Below are positions 35,511 through 45,432 of a stretch of 64,000 bases of DNA, piece by piece; position 1 is the first letter of the stretch; each line of letters begins with the position of its first letter. This stretch comes from Candidatus Woesearchaeota archaeon. Its GTDB lineage: Archaea; Nanobdellota; Nanobdellia; Woesearchaeales; SM23-78. The stretch spans positions 44,773 through 108,772 of the forward strand of contig JAFGRK010000018.1 in NCBI GenBank assembly GCA_016935175.1, read 5' to 3'. Position numbers and translations under genes: made by a program. A model generated the notes under the pieces. The model was not told the origin of the DNA. It saw only the letters and a program-made list of their open reading frames with translations, and made no database searches.

Positions 35511-37052
35511 TCAAAACTTGAAATCCAAAATCACAATAGGGCCGAAAAATTCCTGCTGGAACAATTTCAAGCCAACCTCGCTAGCTTCCATATTATGGTA
35601 AAACACTCCTGCATTGATATTGACCTTAGCATTGCTCAGCCTCTTAGACAAGCTGCTCAGGTTCAAGAGTACCTCGCCATTGTACATAGTCCTCTTGCCA
35701 CCCAGTTCCTTGGATGAGTTGTCATACTTACCATCCATGTAGTTTCCCTTGACGAGGAAAGGACCTAGCAAGAACTTACCATGAACTTTCAGGGATTGGT
35801 CAGTAATGCTCTCGGTGTTGGTTATGTATTCTGTGCCATAAGTAAGGCTAGGGTTGTTTAAAGACTCAATCACTTTGCCTTTGCCATAATAATATAATGC
35901 CTCAATGAAAGACTTGTCAAAGTCACCAAGTATAAGCCCAGCGCCTCCGTATATGCCATTGCTCCTGTATTTTTCCATGTAAGGGCTCCACACACGAGTC
36001 GTGTCAGGCCAATCAGTCTCCCATTTCAAGTCATAATTAAGGTACTCTGCTCCTAATGCGATGATCCCTAATACTTTGGCCTCAACACCTACATTGAACT
36101 GGCTGGATACATGCCTCAAGTTTCCTCCGAACACTGGAAGCCTGCAGTCATCCTTATAATGAAGAGTGTTGAAAAAGACATGGTAATTAGGCTTGGCAAT
36201 CAATCCTTCAAAAATCCAGCCCTTGCCAGTTTTCTCAGCAGTCTCAATATTATCATCCTCGGGGATTGACAAGGTGCTTCCCTGCAAATAAGCAGCCTTG
36301 AAAGAGAACAACGACTCACCAGGCTGGCGAGGCATCCTAGGCTTGGCCGGCACCATCCTCTCTGACTCCTTGTCAAGCATCTGCCTTGCAATATCAATAT
36401 GCTTAGAAGGCTCTTCTCTCCTTTCTGGAGGCGCAAGGGACGTTTTAGGAGTGTGCAAATCAATTATACGAGCTCCCACTCTCATACTTTCATTTATATA
36501 ATCTCCAAGTTCTCCATTAATACTTAGTGAAGGATTATCACCGGGTTGAAGTTCGTGAGTTTCTAAATCTATTTTTTCAGAGGCTCTAGGTCTAAGTTTT
36601 TTTCCTAGTGAATCGTAAATCATTAAATCAGTCACAATTCCATTGATTGGAGGAACATGCTGCATCTTGATTATGCCTCCCTGCGGGATTTCAATAGTAA
36701 TCTGGTTTTTTTGCCCAAGCGACTGGTCATAGGTTATGTTTGAGTATTGCTTGTAGAAATTTCCTTGGCTATCAAAAACGTCAATGGTGACAGGCGGAAG
36801 CACATATCGAACCGTCTTAACTTTGGCATCAGCTTTTCTCTCGGATTTTTTCCCCCCATCCTTTCTTTTAAGGTTCTTGAACTCAATCTCCTGGCTAGGC
36901 TGTGCCGAGTAGCCTTGCGATATGCTGGCTGATCCGTTGATGCTGGGCATGGGCGCTGCCTGCAATGGCTGCATCCCATTGAAAACGAACATGCTTGCCA
37001 GTATGCTTGCAGGGATGAATCCTTTAATCCTTTTCTCTAGGTTAAGTGCCAT
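35511..37052 (-). CDS. Secreted protein with putative beta-barrel-like C-terminal half
   Basis: N-terminal hydrophobic signal; C-terminal alternating strands ending FFGPIVILDFKF. Confidence 0.6.
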   Translation of the reverse strand: MALNLEKRIKGFIPASILASMFVFNGMQPLQAAPMPSINGSASISQGYSAQPSQEIEFKNLKRKDGGKKSERKADAKVKTVRYVLPPVTIDVFDSQGNFYKQYSNITYDQSLGQKNQITIEIPQGGIIKMQHVPPINGIVTDLMIYDSLGKKLRPRASEKIDLETHELQPGDNPSLSINGELGDYINESMRVGARIIDLHTPKTSLAPPERREEPSKHIDIARQMLDKESERMVPAKPRMPRQPGESLFSFKAAYLQGSTLSIPEDDNIETAEKTGKGWIFEGLIAKPNYHVFFNTLHYKDDCRLPVFGGNLRHVSSQFNVGVEAKVLGIIALGAEYLNYDLKWETDWPDTTRVWSPYMEKYRSNGIYGGAGLILGDFDKSFIEALYYYGKGKVIESLNNPSLTYGTEYITNTESITDQSLKVHGKFLLGPFLVKGNYMDGKYDNSSKELGGKRTMYNGEVLLNLSSLSKRLSNAKVNINAGVFYHNMEASEVGLKLFQQEFFGPIVILDFKF

Positions 37053-37053
37053 T

Positions 37054-37527
37054 TTATCTCTTCATGTATCTTTCCATAGCTTCGGCACGGCTTCTGATTA
37101 GCCTCTTGCCTTGTGCATCTTTTGCTGTTAGGAATGCCTTATCTACGTTATTCCGTGGGTTTTCATAAGCCTGGCTCTTGCGGAAAGCGCCTGTGCGCTT
37201 ATCAACATATCTTATTATCCTTAGCTTGCGGTCATCAAGCTCAAACAATGACTTTATTGGAGGGCCCCTGTACAAGTAGTCCTCTTTACCTTCTACTTCT
37301 ATCTTGATTATTGATGAATTATGGTTAGAATAGAAGTTGATGCTTCCTCCGTCATAGAATTTCTTTAGCCCAGCATCAATTTTGGGCTCGCTTCCGCATG
37401 CAAGCGTGGCTGCTAGTGCCATTGCCAGCCCTAGGCTCTTGGCTTTGCCAAGGCTTTTTTTGGGCAGAGCTTCCTCGTTTGTGAGCTTGTCATCAATAGA
37501 TTGGTTAAAATAGTCAGTTACCTTCAT
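37054..37527 (-). CDS. Small exported protein with weak lipobox-like sequence, adjacent to 35511-37052
   Basis: SLGLAMALAATLACGSEPKID; start-stop nearly adjacent to downstream gene. Confidence 0.55.
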   Translation of the reverse strand: MKVTDYFNQSIDDKLTNEEALPKKSLGKAKSLGLAMALAATLACGSEPKIDAGLKKFYDGGSINFYSNHNSSIIKIEVEGKEDYLYRGPPIKSLFELDDRKLRIIRYVDKRTGAFRKSQAYENPRNNVDKAFLTAKDAQGKRLIRSRAEAMERYMKR

Positions 37528-37607
37528 CGTGCTGTCGAGAAAGCAGAAATCATTTATAAATATTTCGCTATTTAACTACTAAAAAATGATAACAAAATTA
37601 ATTCGGG

Positions 37608-38069
37608 TTATGCTGCTGAATCAGGCACAAACTCTTCCCTTTTTAGGTCCTCGATGATGTAATGGGTCTGCTTCTCCTCTATGCCAAACTCCTTGTCAAG
37701 CTCATCTAGGAAGTCCTCAAGGTCCTTTACATGGCAGAATATGCCCTCTGCAAGGAAGTCATACCCGTTATTGATCTTGAAGAGGTTATTTATGGCTGAG
37801 TGCACCTTAAGATAGCTTCCTAGCTTGTCCCTTTGCTCTTTCTTGCTCTTAAGCAGGATATTAGCCCTGCAGTTAAAGCCCAGCTTGGTAAAGTCAATAA
37901 GGCTGGTGTGCTTGAGGATTACTGAGCCCTCATGAGACCTAAGCTTGTCATACAATGTGCTTATGGGGATTCTTGTCCTCTTGCTTATCTCTGTCAAGGT
38001 TTGCCTGGAGTTCTTTCTCAGGTATGCTATGAATTTTAAGTCCACTTGCTTCATTCTTTTGCACCTCAC
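37608..38069 (-). CDS. Lrp/AsnC-like winged-HTH transcriptional regulator
   Basis: DLKFIAYLRKNSRQTLTEISKRTRIPISTLYDKLRSHE HTH; C-terminal ligand-like domain. Confidence 0.7.
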   Translation of the reverse strand: MRCKRMKQVDLKFIAYLRKNSRQTLTEISKRTRIPISTLYDKLRSHEGSVILKHTSLIDFTKLGFNCRANILLKSKKEQRDKLGSYLKVHSAINNLFKINNGYDFLAEGIFCHVKDLEDFLDELDKEFGIEEKQTHYIIEDLKREEFVPDSAA

Positions 38070-38089
38070 TAAATCCTTTTTAATAAATC

Positions 38090-38136
38090 CCGGAATCTTT
38101 TCCGGACAATTCGGAGCTCCTTTGTCTTTGCCGGAA
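38090..38136. promoter_or_regulatory. Inverted/direct CCGGAAT repeats, candidate operator
   Basis: CCGGAATCTTTTCCGG, TCCGGACAATTCGGA, CCGGAATTC within 50 nt upstream of the regulator gene. Confidence 0.4.
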
Positions 38137-38252
38137 TTCTTACAATGAGGGTTAGCGAGTAAGCATATATACTTTTTTCTTATACTATATATAACGGCTT
38201 ATAATTATATAATTTCGAAAACTTTAAAAAAACAGGCAAGCTACTCTAATAC

Positions 38253-39185
38253 ATGAAAAGGAAAGTAATACAGCTGGCAGGCAAGACACTCGTCGTAAGC
38301 CTGCCCAACAAGTGGGCCAAGAAGTACGGGGTTAAGAAAGGGGATGATATACATGTTGAGGAAGAAGAGCATAAATTAGTGGTAAAAATAGATGAGGCTG
38401 GCATTGGAGGGATAAACAAAAGAGTCCTGGATGTTAAAGACTTATACATTATGCTGAACCGTACAGGAGGAGCTCTATATAAAGCAGGGTATGATGAAGT
38501 GGAGATTATATATCATTCTCCAGAGCAATATGCGATCTTAAGAGATCTCCTAAACTACACTTGCATGGGATTCGAAATAATGAAGCATGATAAAAGGACC
38601 ATTACAATAAAAAACCTCTCGGATCTTCATTCACAGGAGTTTGACAATATAATGCGCAGACTTTTTCTCACCCTGTTATCATCAGTTGATGATGCTCTTG
38701 AATTCATGAAACGGGGAGATTTAAAAGGCATGGAAGAGATAGTACTTAGGGACGCTAATGTGAATAAATTTTGTGACATGTGTAGGAGAATACTAAATGT
38801 TCGAGGGCATGGTGTCCTTAAAAAAACCACAACTTATTATCACATCTCTGAAGAGCTTGGCAGGATCGGGGATGCTTATGCTGATCTCATGGGATTCATG
38901 GTAAAAAACGATGTCAAAAAGGCGGATGAAGACATAATTAACCTAATGGTAGATTTAAATAAGTACCTGAGAGATTTCTACGAGTTATTCTACCAATTTG
39001 ATTTGAAAGGGCTTGAGAATTTCGGAGAAAAGAGCAGGAAGATTAGAGATGTGATTGAAAAAAGGTTGGACTCAACAGCCAAAGCAAGTTCAAACCGGAC
39101 TATGATTATGATTAATAACTATTTCTTCAGGATATATCTTCTAATTTTCAATATGAACGGCGCATTAATTACTGCTAACATCTAA
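38253..39185 (+). CDS. PhoU-like regulator with N-terminal AbrB/SpoVT-type domain
   Basis: MKRKVIQLAGKTLVVSLPNKWAKKYGVKKGDDIHVEEEEHKLVVKI; helical PhoU-like remainder. Confidence 0.8.
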   Translation: MKRKVIQLAGKTLVVSLPNKWAKKYGVKKGDDIHVEEEEHKLVVKIDEAGIGGINKRVLDVKDLYIMLNRTGGALYKAGYDEVEIIYHSPEQYAILRDLLNYTCMGFEIMKHDKRTITIKNLSDLHSQEFDNIMRRLFLTLLSSVDDALEFMKRGDLKGMEEIVLRDANVNKFCDMCRRILNVRGHGVLKKTTTYYHISEELGRIGDAYADLMGFMVKNDVKKADEDIINLMVDLNKYLRDFYELFYQFDLKGLENFGEKSRKIRDVIEKRLDSTAKASSNRTMIMINNYFFRIYLLIFNMNGALITANI

Positions 39186-39224
39186 TTTTTTCCTAAGTAC
39201 TTTGCTAAGCCAATAATTAGAAAA

Positions 39225-41399
39225 TTAAATTATCCTCATTAGGTCTTTTGCACTGCTATTCCTTAAATATGCGGTTAATTCTTTTTCAAAAGGCTTTCCT
39301 TTAGAAATCCTAATAGTTTCCTCAAGAATTTGAGCTGCTTCATCTTTATTACCTTGTGCTTTTATTGAGGCAGAAAGGCAAAGGCTGTTACATAAATATT
39401 GCACGTCATAAGCATTAATGAATTTTGGTTCTAAATCGGCAGGTTTTAATTCATAAATATCATTTAGTTTCACAAAATTTATTTCCATTCTTTGTTCTTT
39501 ACTCAAAGCCACAAAAACAGGATCGAGAGATATATGAGTGGTATCGTATAGCGTGTCAGCGACTATATGCCTAGCATCAATCCTCGCATATGCATCTGTG
39601 ATATTAGTAGTGAAGAAATCTCCGTGGTTAACTGTCAAAAGCACCGGCGAATAGTTTTCTTTCACATATCCCGCAATTTCCTTTAGCAAAGGCTCGAGGT
39701 GTTCGTTTACCCCAAACCTATTTTTCCTTTTATTATCTCCTATGAATGCTCTGTGAAGCAATTGCTGCTCTAAATCTATTAATTCAAGCTTTGTCGAATA
39801 ATCTCTGTCGCCAAAGCGAACATCCATAATGAAATCGCCTTTTTCCTTCCTTACTCGCTCATGAAGAATTTTTTGAGCCTTCATCCCATCTTCAATAACC
39901 CTTTCAAAGGCTTCTTTCCTTTCTTTTTTATCCTTGCCTTTAAGCGCTTCCCTAAGAGTTGACTTGCCCACTCTTGTTGTCAATGCATACAGCTTTTGGT
40001 TTTCCTCAAAAAATCCAAGTGGCTTTTCACTTTTAATACCTGTCTTGATAAGTGTTTCGTATTCAAACCTTTGCTGGATAAGCCTAGTTAAGTAGTCTAA
40101 ACTCCTCTCCTTGCTTACAAGGCTCAAATTGATTATTTTTGAGCCAGTGTAAACCCATGTTCTTCCTTCTGAGCTTTCGAACGATTCGATTAATTCTCCT
40201 TTTCCAGATAGTTTTTGGAGGTTGCGTGCCAGATTAATCCAGTTTTCCTCTTGAGGCTCTTTCAATATTTCTTCTGAGAATGTGTTTAAGAGATAATGCA
40301 CATCCACCCTCTCATCCGGCATCTCCTTCCTTACTCGCTCTACTATCCTCTTGGCTGCTTCTGGGTTTTCCTTATATATGTCTAGGGTGAAATCTAATAG
40401 TGTTGACCAGTCCTCTTTCATTTCGTTAAGTTGAATTAACTCATTTCCTATTCCGAGTTTCTTTAGTCTAACATATTCCATCCTTTTTTCCCCTGAATTA
40501 ACGCTGTCTAACCATTCTTTGCAGTATATCAGCCCTTCGTTCAGGTCTTTTTTCAGGATGTCCCTGGATAATTTATGTTTTAGATAATGGGAGCCTCTTT
40601 TTTCGCAAGCTTTCTTCATTAGCTCTATCTTTTTTTCTTTTGAGAAAAGCCCAACCATCTCTAAAGGCAGGCTCCTGAAGTATTCAGAAATCTCTTTGAA
40701 TCCTCGCTTTCCATTATGTTCTATCTCTCTCATTAAATAATATGTCATTGAGCTTAACCCAAAAAAAATAAGAAAAAATCCTGCATTGGAAATCTCTTGG
40801 TTGATTGCTAAAACATTGAAGCTATCTTTAAGATTGCCGGGAAACACTTTCTCATATACCTGCATCTTCATGCTTATCCTTTGCGGAGTTTCGATTATCA
40901 TTTTATAATTATGATTTGTGATCAATGCAGTTATTAATCCCATTGTCTTTGGGTACCTGAATATTTTACCTATTTTTTTCTTTTTTCCCTCTTCTTCATG
41001 AGGCTTTATTTTTGAGTAAACCCCTTTTCCTACATGATTAGGAATGGCGAACTTGCTAGTTATATAACCTATCGATGCACCTGTAAAACTGAAAAGCGCT
41101 CTTGATCCTTCAGAGAAATGATTCCACCAAAACCCGTTTTTGTTTGCAAATTCATTTGCAAAGGCTTGGGGATCGATGTCTTTTAAACCAATCATTACGT
41201 TCTGCATTGATTCTCCTACATATGACCCGTATAGGTACCCTGTAGCTCCTAGCAGCACTGTTGATCCTAGAATGATTTCTGACTTGTGACTGGATGCGAA
41301 GGTAATTAGCGAGTTCTTGATTTTTTCCCATCGTCCTTTTGGAGGAGAATACTCGGCTATTGCTTCATCTACAATATCCCCTAGCGTCTTCTTTTTCAT
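39225..41399 (-). CDS. Membrane-anchored protein with APH/choline-kinase-like C-terminal domain
   Basis: TM segments in first ~250 aa; VLLTVNHGDFFTTNITDAYARIDARHIVADT resembles APH catalytic loop. Confidence 0.5.
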   Translation of the reverse strand: MKKKTLGDIVDEAIAEYSPPKGRWEKIKNSLITFASSHKSEIILGSTVLLGATGYLYGSYVGESMQNVMIGLKDIDPQAFANEFANKNGFWWNHFSEGSRALFSFTGASIGYITSKFAIPNHVGKGVYSKIKPHEEEGKKKKIGKIFRYPKTMGLITALITNHNYKMIIETPQRISMKMQVYEKVFPGNLKDSFNVLAINQEISNAGFFLIFFGLSSMTYYLMREIEHNGKRGFKEISEYFRSLPLEMVGLFSKEKKIELMKKACEKRGSHYLKHKLSRDILKKDLNEGLIYCKEWLDSVNSGEKRMEYVRLKKLGIGNELIQLNEMKEDWSTLLDFTLDIYKENPEAAKRIVERVRKEMPDERVDVHYLLNTFSEEILKEPQEENWINLARNLQKLSGKGELIESFESSEGRTWVYTGSKIINLSLVSKERSLDYLTRLIQQRFEYETLIKTGIKSEKPLGFFEENQKLYALTTRVGKSTLREALKGKDKKERKEAFERVIEDGMKAQKILHERVRKEKGDFIMDVRFGDRDYSTKLELIDLEQQLLHRAFIGDNKRKNRFGVNEHLEPLLKEIAGYVKENYSPVLLTVNHGDFFTTNITDAYARIDARHIVADTLYDTTHISLDPVFVALSKEQRMEINFVKLNDIYELKPADLEPKFINAYDVQYLCNSLCLSASIKAQGNKDEAAQILEETIRISKGKPFEKELTAYLRNSSAKDLMRII

Positions 41400-41454
41400 C
41401 CTCCCCCGGTATTCCAGTAAAATATATAAACCTTGTTATTTTATCTACCAAGTA

Positions 41455-42540
41455 ATGATAACTATTATTGGCGCTGGCCCTGTTGGCTGCTATGCTGCCA
41501 GCCTCTTGGCTGAGGATTTCGAGGTGGCAGTCTTTGAGGAGCACAGCCAGGTAGGCCTTCCAGTCCAGTGTACAGGCATCCTGACTCAAGAAATATATGA
41601 CTACTTCCCTAGAAGAAACAATTCTGTTCTCAACCAGGTGAATAACGTCAGAATTTTTGCGCCTGACAAGAAGTCTCTCAAATTGCAGCTGGAAAAGCCA
41701 GACCTAATCGTTGACAGGCAAAAGTTTGACACTTACTTCTACAACCAGGCAAGAAAGAAAGGAGTGAAGTTCTATTTCAGCTATAGGTTCATGGGAATAA
41801 AAGACAGCAAAATCCTGGTCAAGGACTTGAATTCAGGCAAGACCAAGAGTATCAAGTTTGATTACCTTATCGGTGCAGACGGCCCTCTTAGCCCTGTTGC
41901 AAAAGCAGCAGGCATCTTCAAGAATAGGAAGTTCTTCATAGGAGTCCAGGCTGTTATAAAAAAGAAGAACAGTAACATTATAGACTTCTACCCTTTTAAG
42001 CATGGCTTTGGCTGGGCAGTGCCAGAAAACAAGAGCATATTAAGAGTTGGAGTAGCAGCCACAACCAACCCCAAGGAGCATTTTGCTAGGCTGCTTAAGA
42101 GATATAAGGGTAAGATAGTCACAAGGCAAGGAGGATTGATTCCTGTTTTCAACCCCGCTGCCATTGTCAGGAAAGCCAACATATTCTTAATCGGCGATGC
42201 AGCAGGCTTTGTGAAAGCCACGACTGGCGGAGGCATCATCCCAGGGCTTAGGTCAGCACAAATACTTGCCCATAGCCTAAAATACAATCTTAGCTATGAA
42301 GCAGGGCTTTACCTTCACCTCTATCCTAGCTTATGGGCGAATCTTAAGATGAGAAAAGCTATGGATGATTTCAGTGAGCAGGAATGGAGCCAGCTCGTCA
42401 AAGACTTGAACAGCGCCAAGGCAAGAAAGGCTTTGCAAAGCATTAATAGGGATGAGATTTTCTCATTGCTCTTCAAGCTGGGAAGCTCCAAGCCATCTCT
42501 TGCCAAATATGGGCTTAAGCACTTGAGAAGTTTTTTCTAA
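41455..42540 (+). CDS. Geranylgeranyl reductase family FAD-dependent oxidoreductase
   Basis: MITIIGAGPVGCYAASLLAEDFEVAVFEEHSQVGLPVQCTGIL; LIGADGPLSPVAKAAG; FLIGDAAGFVKATTGGGIIPGLRSAQ; internal ATG at 41455 preferred to ORF-track start 41317. Confidence 0.88.
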   Translation: MITIIGAGPVGCYAASLLAEDFEVAVFEEHSQVGLPVQCTGILTQEIYDYFPRRNNSVLNQVNNVRIFAPDKKSLKLQLEKPDLIVDRQKFDTYFYNQARKKGVKFYFSYRFMGIKDSKILVKDLNSGKTKSIKFDYLIGADGPLSPVAKAAGIFKNRKFFIGVQAVIKKKNSNIIDFYPFKHGFGWAVPENKSILRVGVAATTNPKEHFARLLKRYKGKIVTRQGGLIPVFNPAAIVRKANIFLIGDAAGFVKATTGGGIIPGLRSAQILAHSLKYNLSYEAGLYLHLYPSLWANLKMRKAMDDFSEQEWSQLVKDLNSAKARKALQSINRDEIFSLLFKLGSSKPSLAKYGLKHLRSFF

Positions 42541-42565
42541 CTTGCAAAATTATCTAAGATACTGC

Positions 42566-43273
42566 CTAATGAGTGAGCCTTCTCACTATCATCTTAAAGA
42601 AAACCTTTAAGGCTCCCTTGAAAGAGCCATGGCCTTTTTGCATAGAGTAGCCAGTGTACCTTATCACCACAGGCACTTCCTTGTACTTAATCCTTTTCTT
42701 CACAATCTCCTCAAGTATCTCAGAAGCATGCTCCATCCTGTCAGAGTCAATCCTAATCCTCTGGGCAGCCCTCCTGCTTATAACCCTGAAGCCGTTGTGC
42801 GCATCACTCAGCTTAACTCCATAGAAGAGCCATTGGACAAATACTGAGCCTTTTAATAATATTTTCCTGCCTAAAGGAATCCTGCTTATATCACCTTTTT
42901 TAATGAACCTAGAGCCTAGCGTAACATCAGCCTCTTCCTTGATGACAGGCTTTAGCATGGCAGGAAGGTCTTCAACCCTGTGCTGGCCATCGCTGTCAAA
43001 TGTCACTATGAACTCTGCGCCTTGCATAAGCGCGTACTCAATCCCAGTCCTAAGGCTTGCTCCTTGGCCTCTATTGATTATGTGCTGGAGCGCATGGATT
43101 CTTCGCTTCTTGGCTTCAGCAAAGGTACTGTCTTGGCTGCCATCATCAATCACTACGATGTTGTCATAGCCTGCTTCTTTCAGCTCATCAACTACCCTAC
43201 CGATGCTCTTCTCCTCATTAAATGCAGGGATGACAAAGAATATCTTTTTGTTTGGAAAAGGGTTAGTTTTCAT
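42566..43273 (-). CDS. Glycosyltransferase family 2 (dolichyl-phosphate mannose/glucose synthase-like)
   Basis: IFFVIPAFNEEKSIGRVVDELK; VVIDDGSQDST; FDSDGQHRVED; HNGFRVISRRAAQRI. Confidence 0.88.
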   Translation of the reverse strand: MKTNPFPNKKIFFVIPAFNEEKSIGRVVDELKEAGYDNIVVIDDGSQDSTFAEAKKRRIHALQHIINRGQGASLRTGIEYALMQGAEFIVTFDSDGQHRVEDLPAMLKPVIKEEADVTLGSRFIKKGDISRIPLGRKILLKGSVFVQWLFYGVKLSDAHNGFRVISRRAAQRIRIDSDRMEHASEILEEIVKKRIKYKEVPVVIRYTGYSMQKGHGSFKGALKVFFKMIVRRLTH

Positions 43274-43379
43274 TTGTTCTTCCTCCTCGCGATCATTGCG
43301 AGCGAGCAAATATTTATTTGTTTTTGCATTATTGGTGTTTAAGGAAAAATTATCTGGGCCTCAATCGGCGGCCGGCCTT

Positions 43380-45317
43380 TCACAAAACTATTTTCTCTTT
43401 CTCTATGAATATCCTGTGCCACAGCTCAAAGCTTAACAAAGTCCAGAGCTGCCTTGCATAAAACAATTTTCCTTCATTATACTTGTCCATTATCTTCCTT
43501 ACCTGGTTATGGTCTATGATTCCCTGCCTGAAAAGCTTGGTAGTGTTCAAAAGGTCTTGCACCGTAGCTTTTAAGTCTTTGTCAAGCCAGTTCTCAACAG
43601 GCACATGGAAGGTCTGCTTTTTCCTCTGAAGAATATCTTTTGGCAGGTGCTTTCTCAAGGCTCTCCTAAAAACGTACTTGGTTCCACTGCCAGAGAAGCC
43701 TTTGAGCTTGTAGCTGCTGGGCATCCTGAAAGCCAGCTCCACAATCCTGTGGTCAAGCAAAGGCACTCTTGCCTCTATGCTTGCTGCCATGGTCATCCTG
43801 TCAGTCTTCATAAGGAAGCTTTCAGCAAGCAGCCTCTTAACATCAAAGTACTGGTATTGCTTAAGGTAATCCTGCTTAAGATGATGGCTACTTGCAAAAT
43901 ATTCCTTGTTAATAGCATCATAATCAATCCTTTCAAAATACTCAGGCTTCAAAAGCTCTTTTCTTTCCTCCTCATTGAACATGCCGTTGAGCTCATAGTA
44001 AGCCTTGGCCTTGTTATGCTTCACATCCTTGATCACAGCTTCCCCTCGCTTATAGGCAGCCTTTCCAAGGTTGGATGAGTGCTTATAGAACTTGTCCCAA
44101 GCCTTAAGAGGAATCATCCTGGTCATCCCATGCCCTAGCTTTCCAAAGAGAGGCATCTTATGAGCGCTGCTCACAGCCTTCAAGAACCTATAGTGGTCAT
44201 AGCCTGCAAATATTTCATCCCCTCCATCGCCTGTGAGTATTACAGTAGAGCTCTTTTTTGCCTCTTTAGACAGCAAATAGACTGGTATTAATGCAGGGTC
44301 TGCCATTGGCTCATCGCAATGCCACGCAATCTTTGGCAAAAGCTTGACAACATCAGGCTCTATCATGAGCTCTTGGTGCTCTGTGCCAAAAAGCTCACTC
44401 ACCTGCCTTGCATAGGCATTCTCATTGACCTTTTCACCGTGGGCAAAGCCCACAGTGTAAGTCCTTATGGGAGCATTGCTCTTCTCCTCCTTCCTTATCA
44501 GGTCCATCATCATCACAATGGCGCTGCTGTCAATGCCACCGCTAAGATAAGCGCCAAGGGGCACATCGCTTATGAGCTGTTTCTTAACAGAATCCTTGAG
44601 CAGGCTGAAAAGCTCTTTCTCATAATAGCCAAGGCTTTTTCTTTCCTCCTTATCAAGTTCCATGTCCCAGTACTTTACAGTCCCAAGGGTCTTTTCCTTT
44701 AGCCTGAACTTAATGCAGTGCCCTGGCAATAGCCTCTTTATACCTTTGAACAAGGTCTCCTCAAGAGGATTGTAGCGAAGGGCAAAGAACTGGTTAAGGG
44801 CAGTAAGATTCATCTCCCTCTTGATGCTGTTAAGCTCTAATATGCTTTTTATCTCGCTTGCAAAAACCAAGTTGCCCTTGTGGAAATAATAATAAAGCGG
44901 CTTAATGCCTAGCCTGTCCCTGGCAATGAACAGCTCCTTTTTCCTTGAGTCATAGATGCAGAAGGCAAACATGCCATTGAGGTAGTTGACAAAGCCCTCG
45001 CCAAACTCCTCATAGCCATGCACAATGACTTCGCCATCGCTCTTGGTCCTGAAAAAATGCCCTTTCTCCTCAAGCATAATCCTGAGCTTCTGGAAATTAT
45101 ATATTTCCCCGTTGAAAACCAGGAAAAGATTGCCTTCCTCATTAGTTATAGGGTAAAGCCCTTTCTTTAAGTCAATTATGCTAAGCCTTCTCATTCCCAG
45201 GCTAATCCCGCTGTCTGTGAAAACAGCATAATCATCAGGCCCCCTGTGGGTGATTGCCTCAGCCATCCTCCTGGCAAGAGTCTTATCCTCCCAGTTAAAC
45301 CCTAAAATACCGCACAT
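43380..45317 (-). CDS. asnB: Asparagine synthase (glutamine-hydrolysing)
   Basis: MCGILGFNWEDK; THRGPDDYAVF; FNGEIYNFQKL; GAYLSGGIDSSAIV. Confidence 0.93.
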   Translation of the reverse strand: MCGILGFNWEDKTLARRMAEAITHRGPDDYAVFTDSGISLGMRRLSIIDLKKGLYPITNEEGNLFLVFNGEIYNFQKLRIMLEEKGHFFRTKSDGEVIVHGYEEFGEGFVNYLNGMFAFCIYDSRKKELFIARDRLGIKPLYYYFHKGNLVFASEIKSILELNSIKREMNLTALNQFFALRYNPLEETLFKGIKRLLPGHCIKFRLKEKTLGTVKYWDMELDKEERKSLGYYEKELFSLLKDSVKKQLISDVPLGAYLSGGIDSSAIVMMMDLIRKEEKSNAPIRTYTVGFAHGEKVNENAYARQVSELFGTEHQELMIEPDVVKLLPKIAWHCDEPMADPALIPVYLLSKEAKKSSTVILTGDGGDEIFAGYDHYRFLKAVSSAHKMPLFGKLGHGMTRMIPLKAWDKFYKHSSNLGKAAYKRGEAVIKDVKHNKAKAYYELNGMFNEEERKELLKPEYFERIDYDAINKEYFASSHHLKQDYLKQYQYFDVKRLLAESFLMKTDRMTMAASIEARVPLLDHRIVELAFRMPSSYKLKGFSGSGTKYVFRRALRKHLPKDILQRKKQTFHVPVENWLDKDLKATVQDLLNTTKLFRQGIIDHNQVRKIMDKYNEGKLFYARQLWTLLSFELWHRIFIEKEKIVL

Positions 45318-45432
45318 ACCAATACAGGGTGGAATTTGGCTATAAATAGGTTATGAATTTGTTCTTCATGTCAAATCTTAAACAAAATTTATTTAAATAA
45401 CAAAATTAGTTTTTCAAAAGGAAGGTGATATT

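Noticed and set aside
42566-45317. GT2 plus AsnB as a novel surface-glycan cluster
   Set aside because: Only one glycosyltransferase and a standard asparagine synthase; insufficient to argue for a dedicated system.
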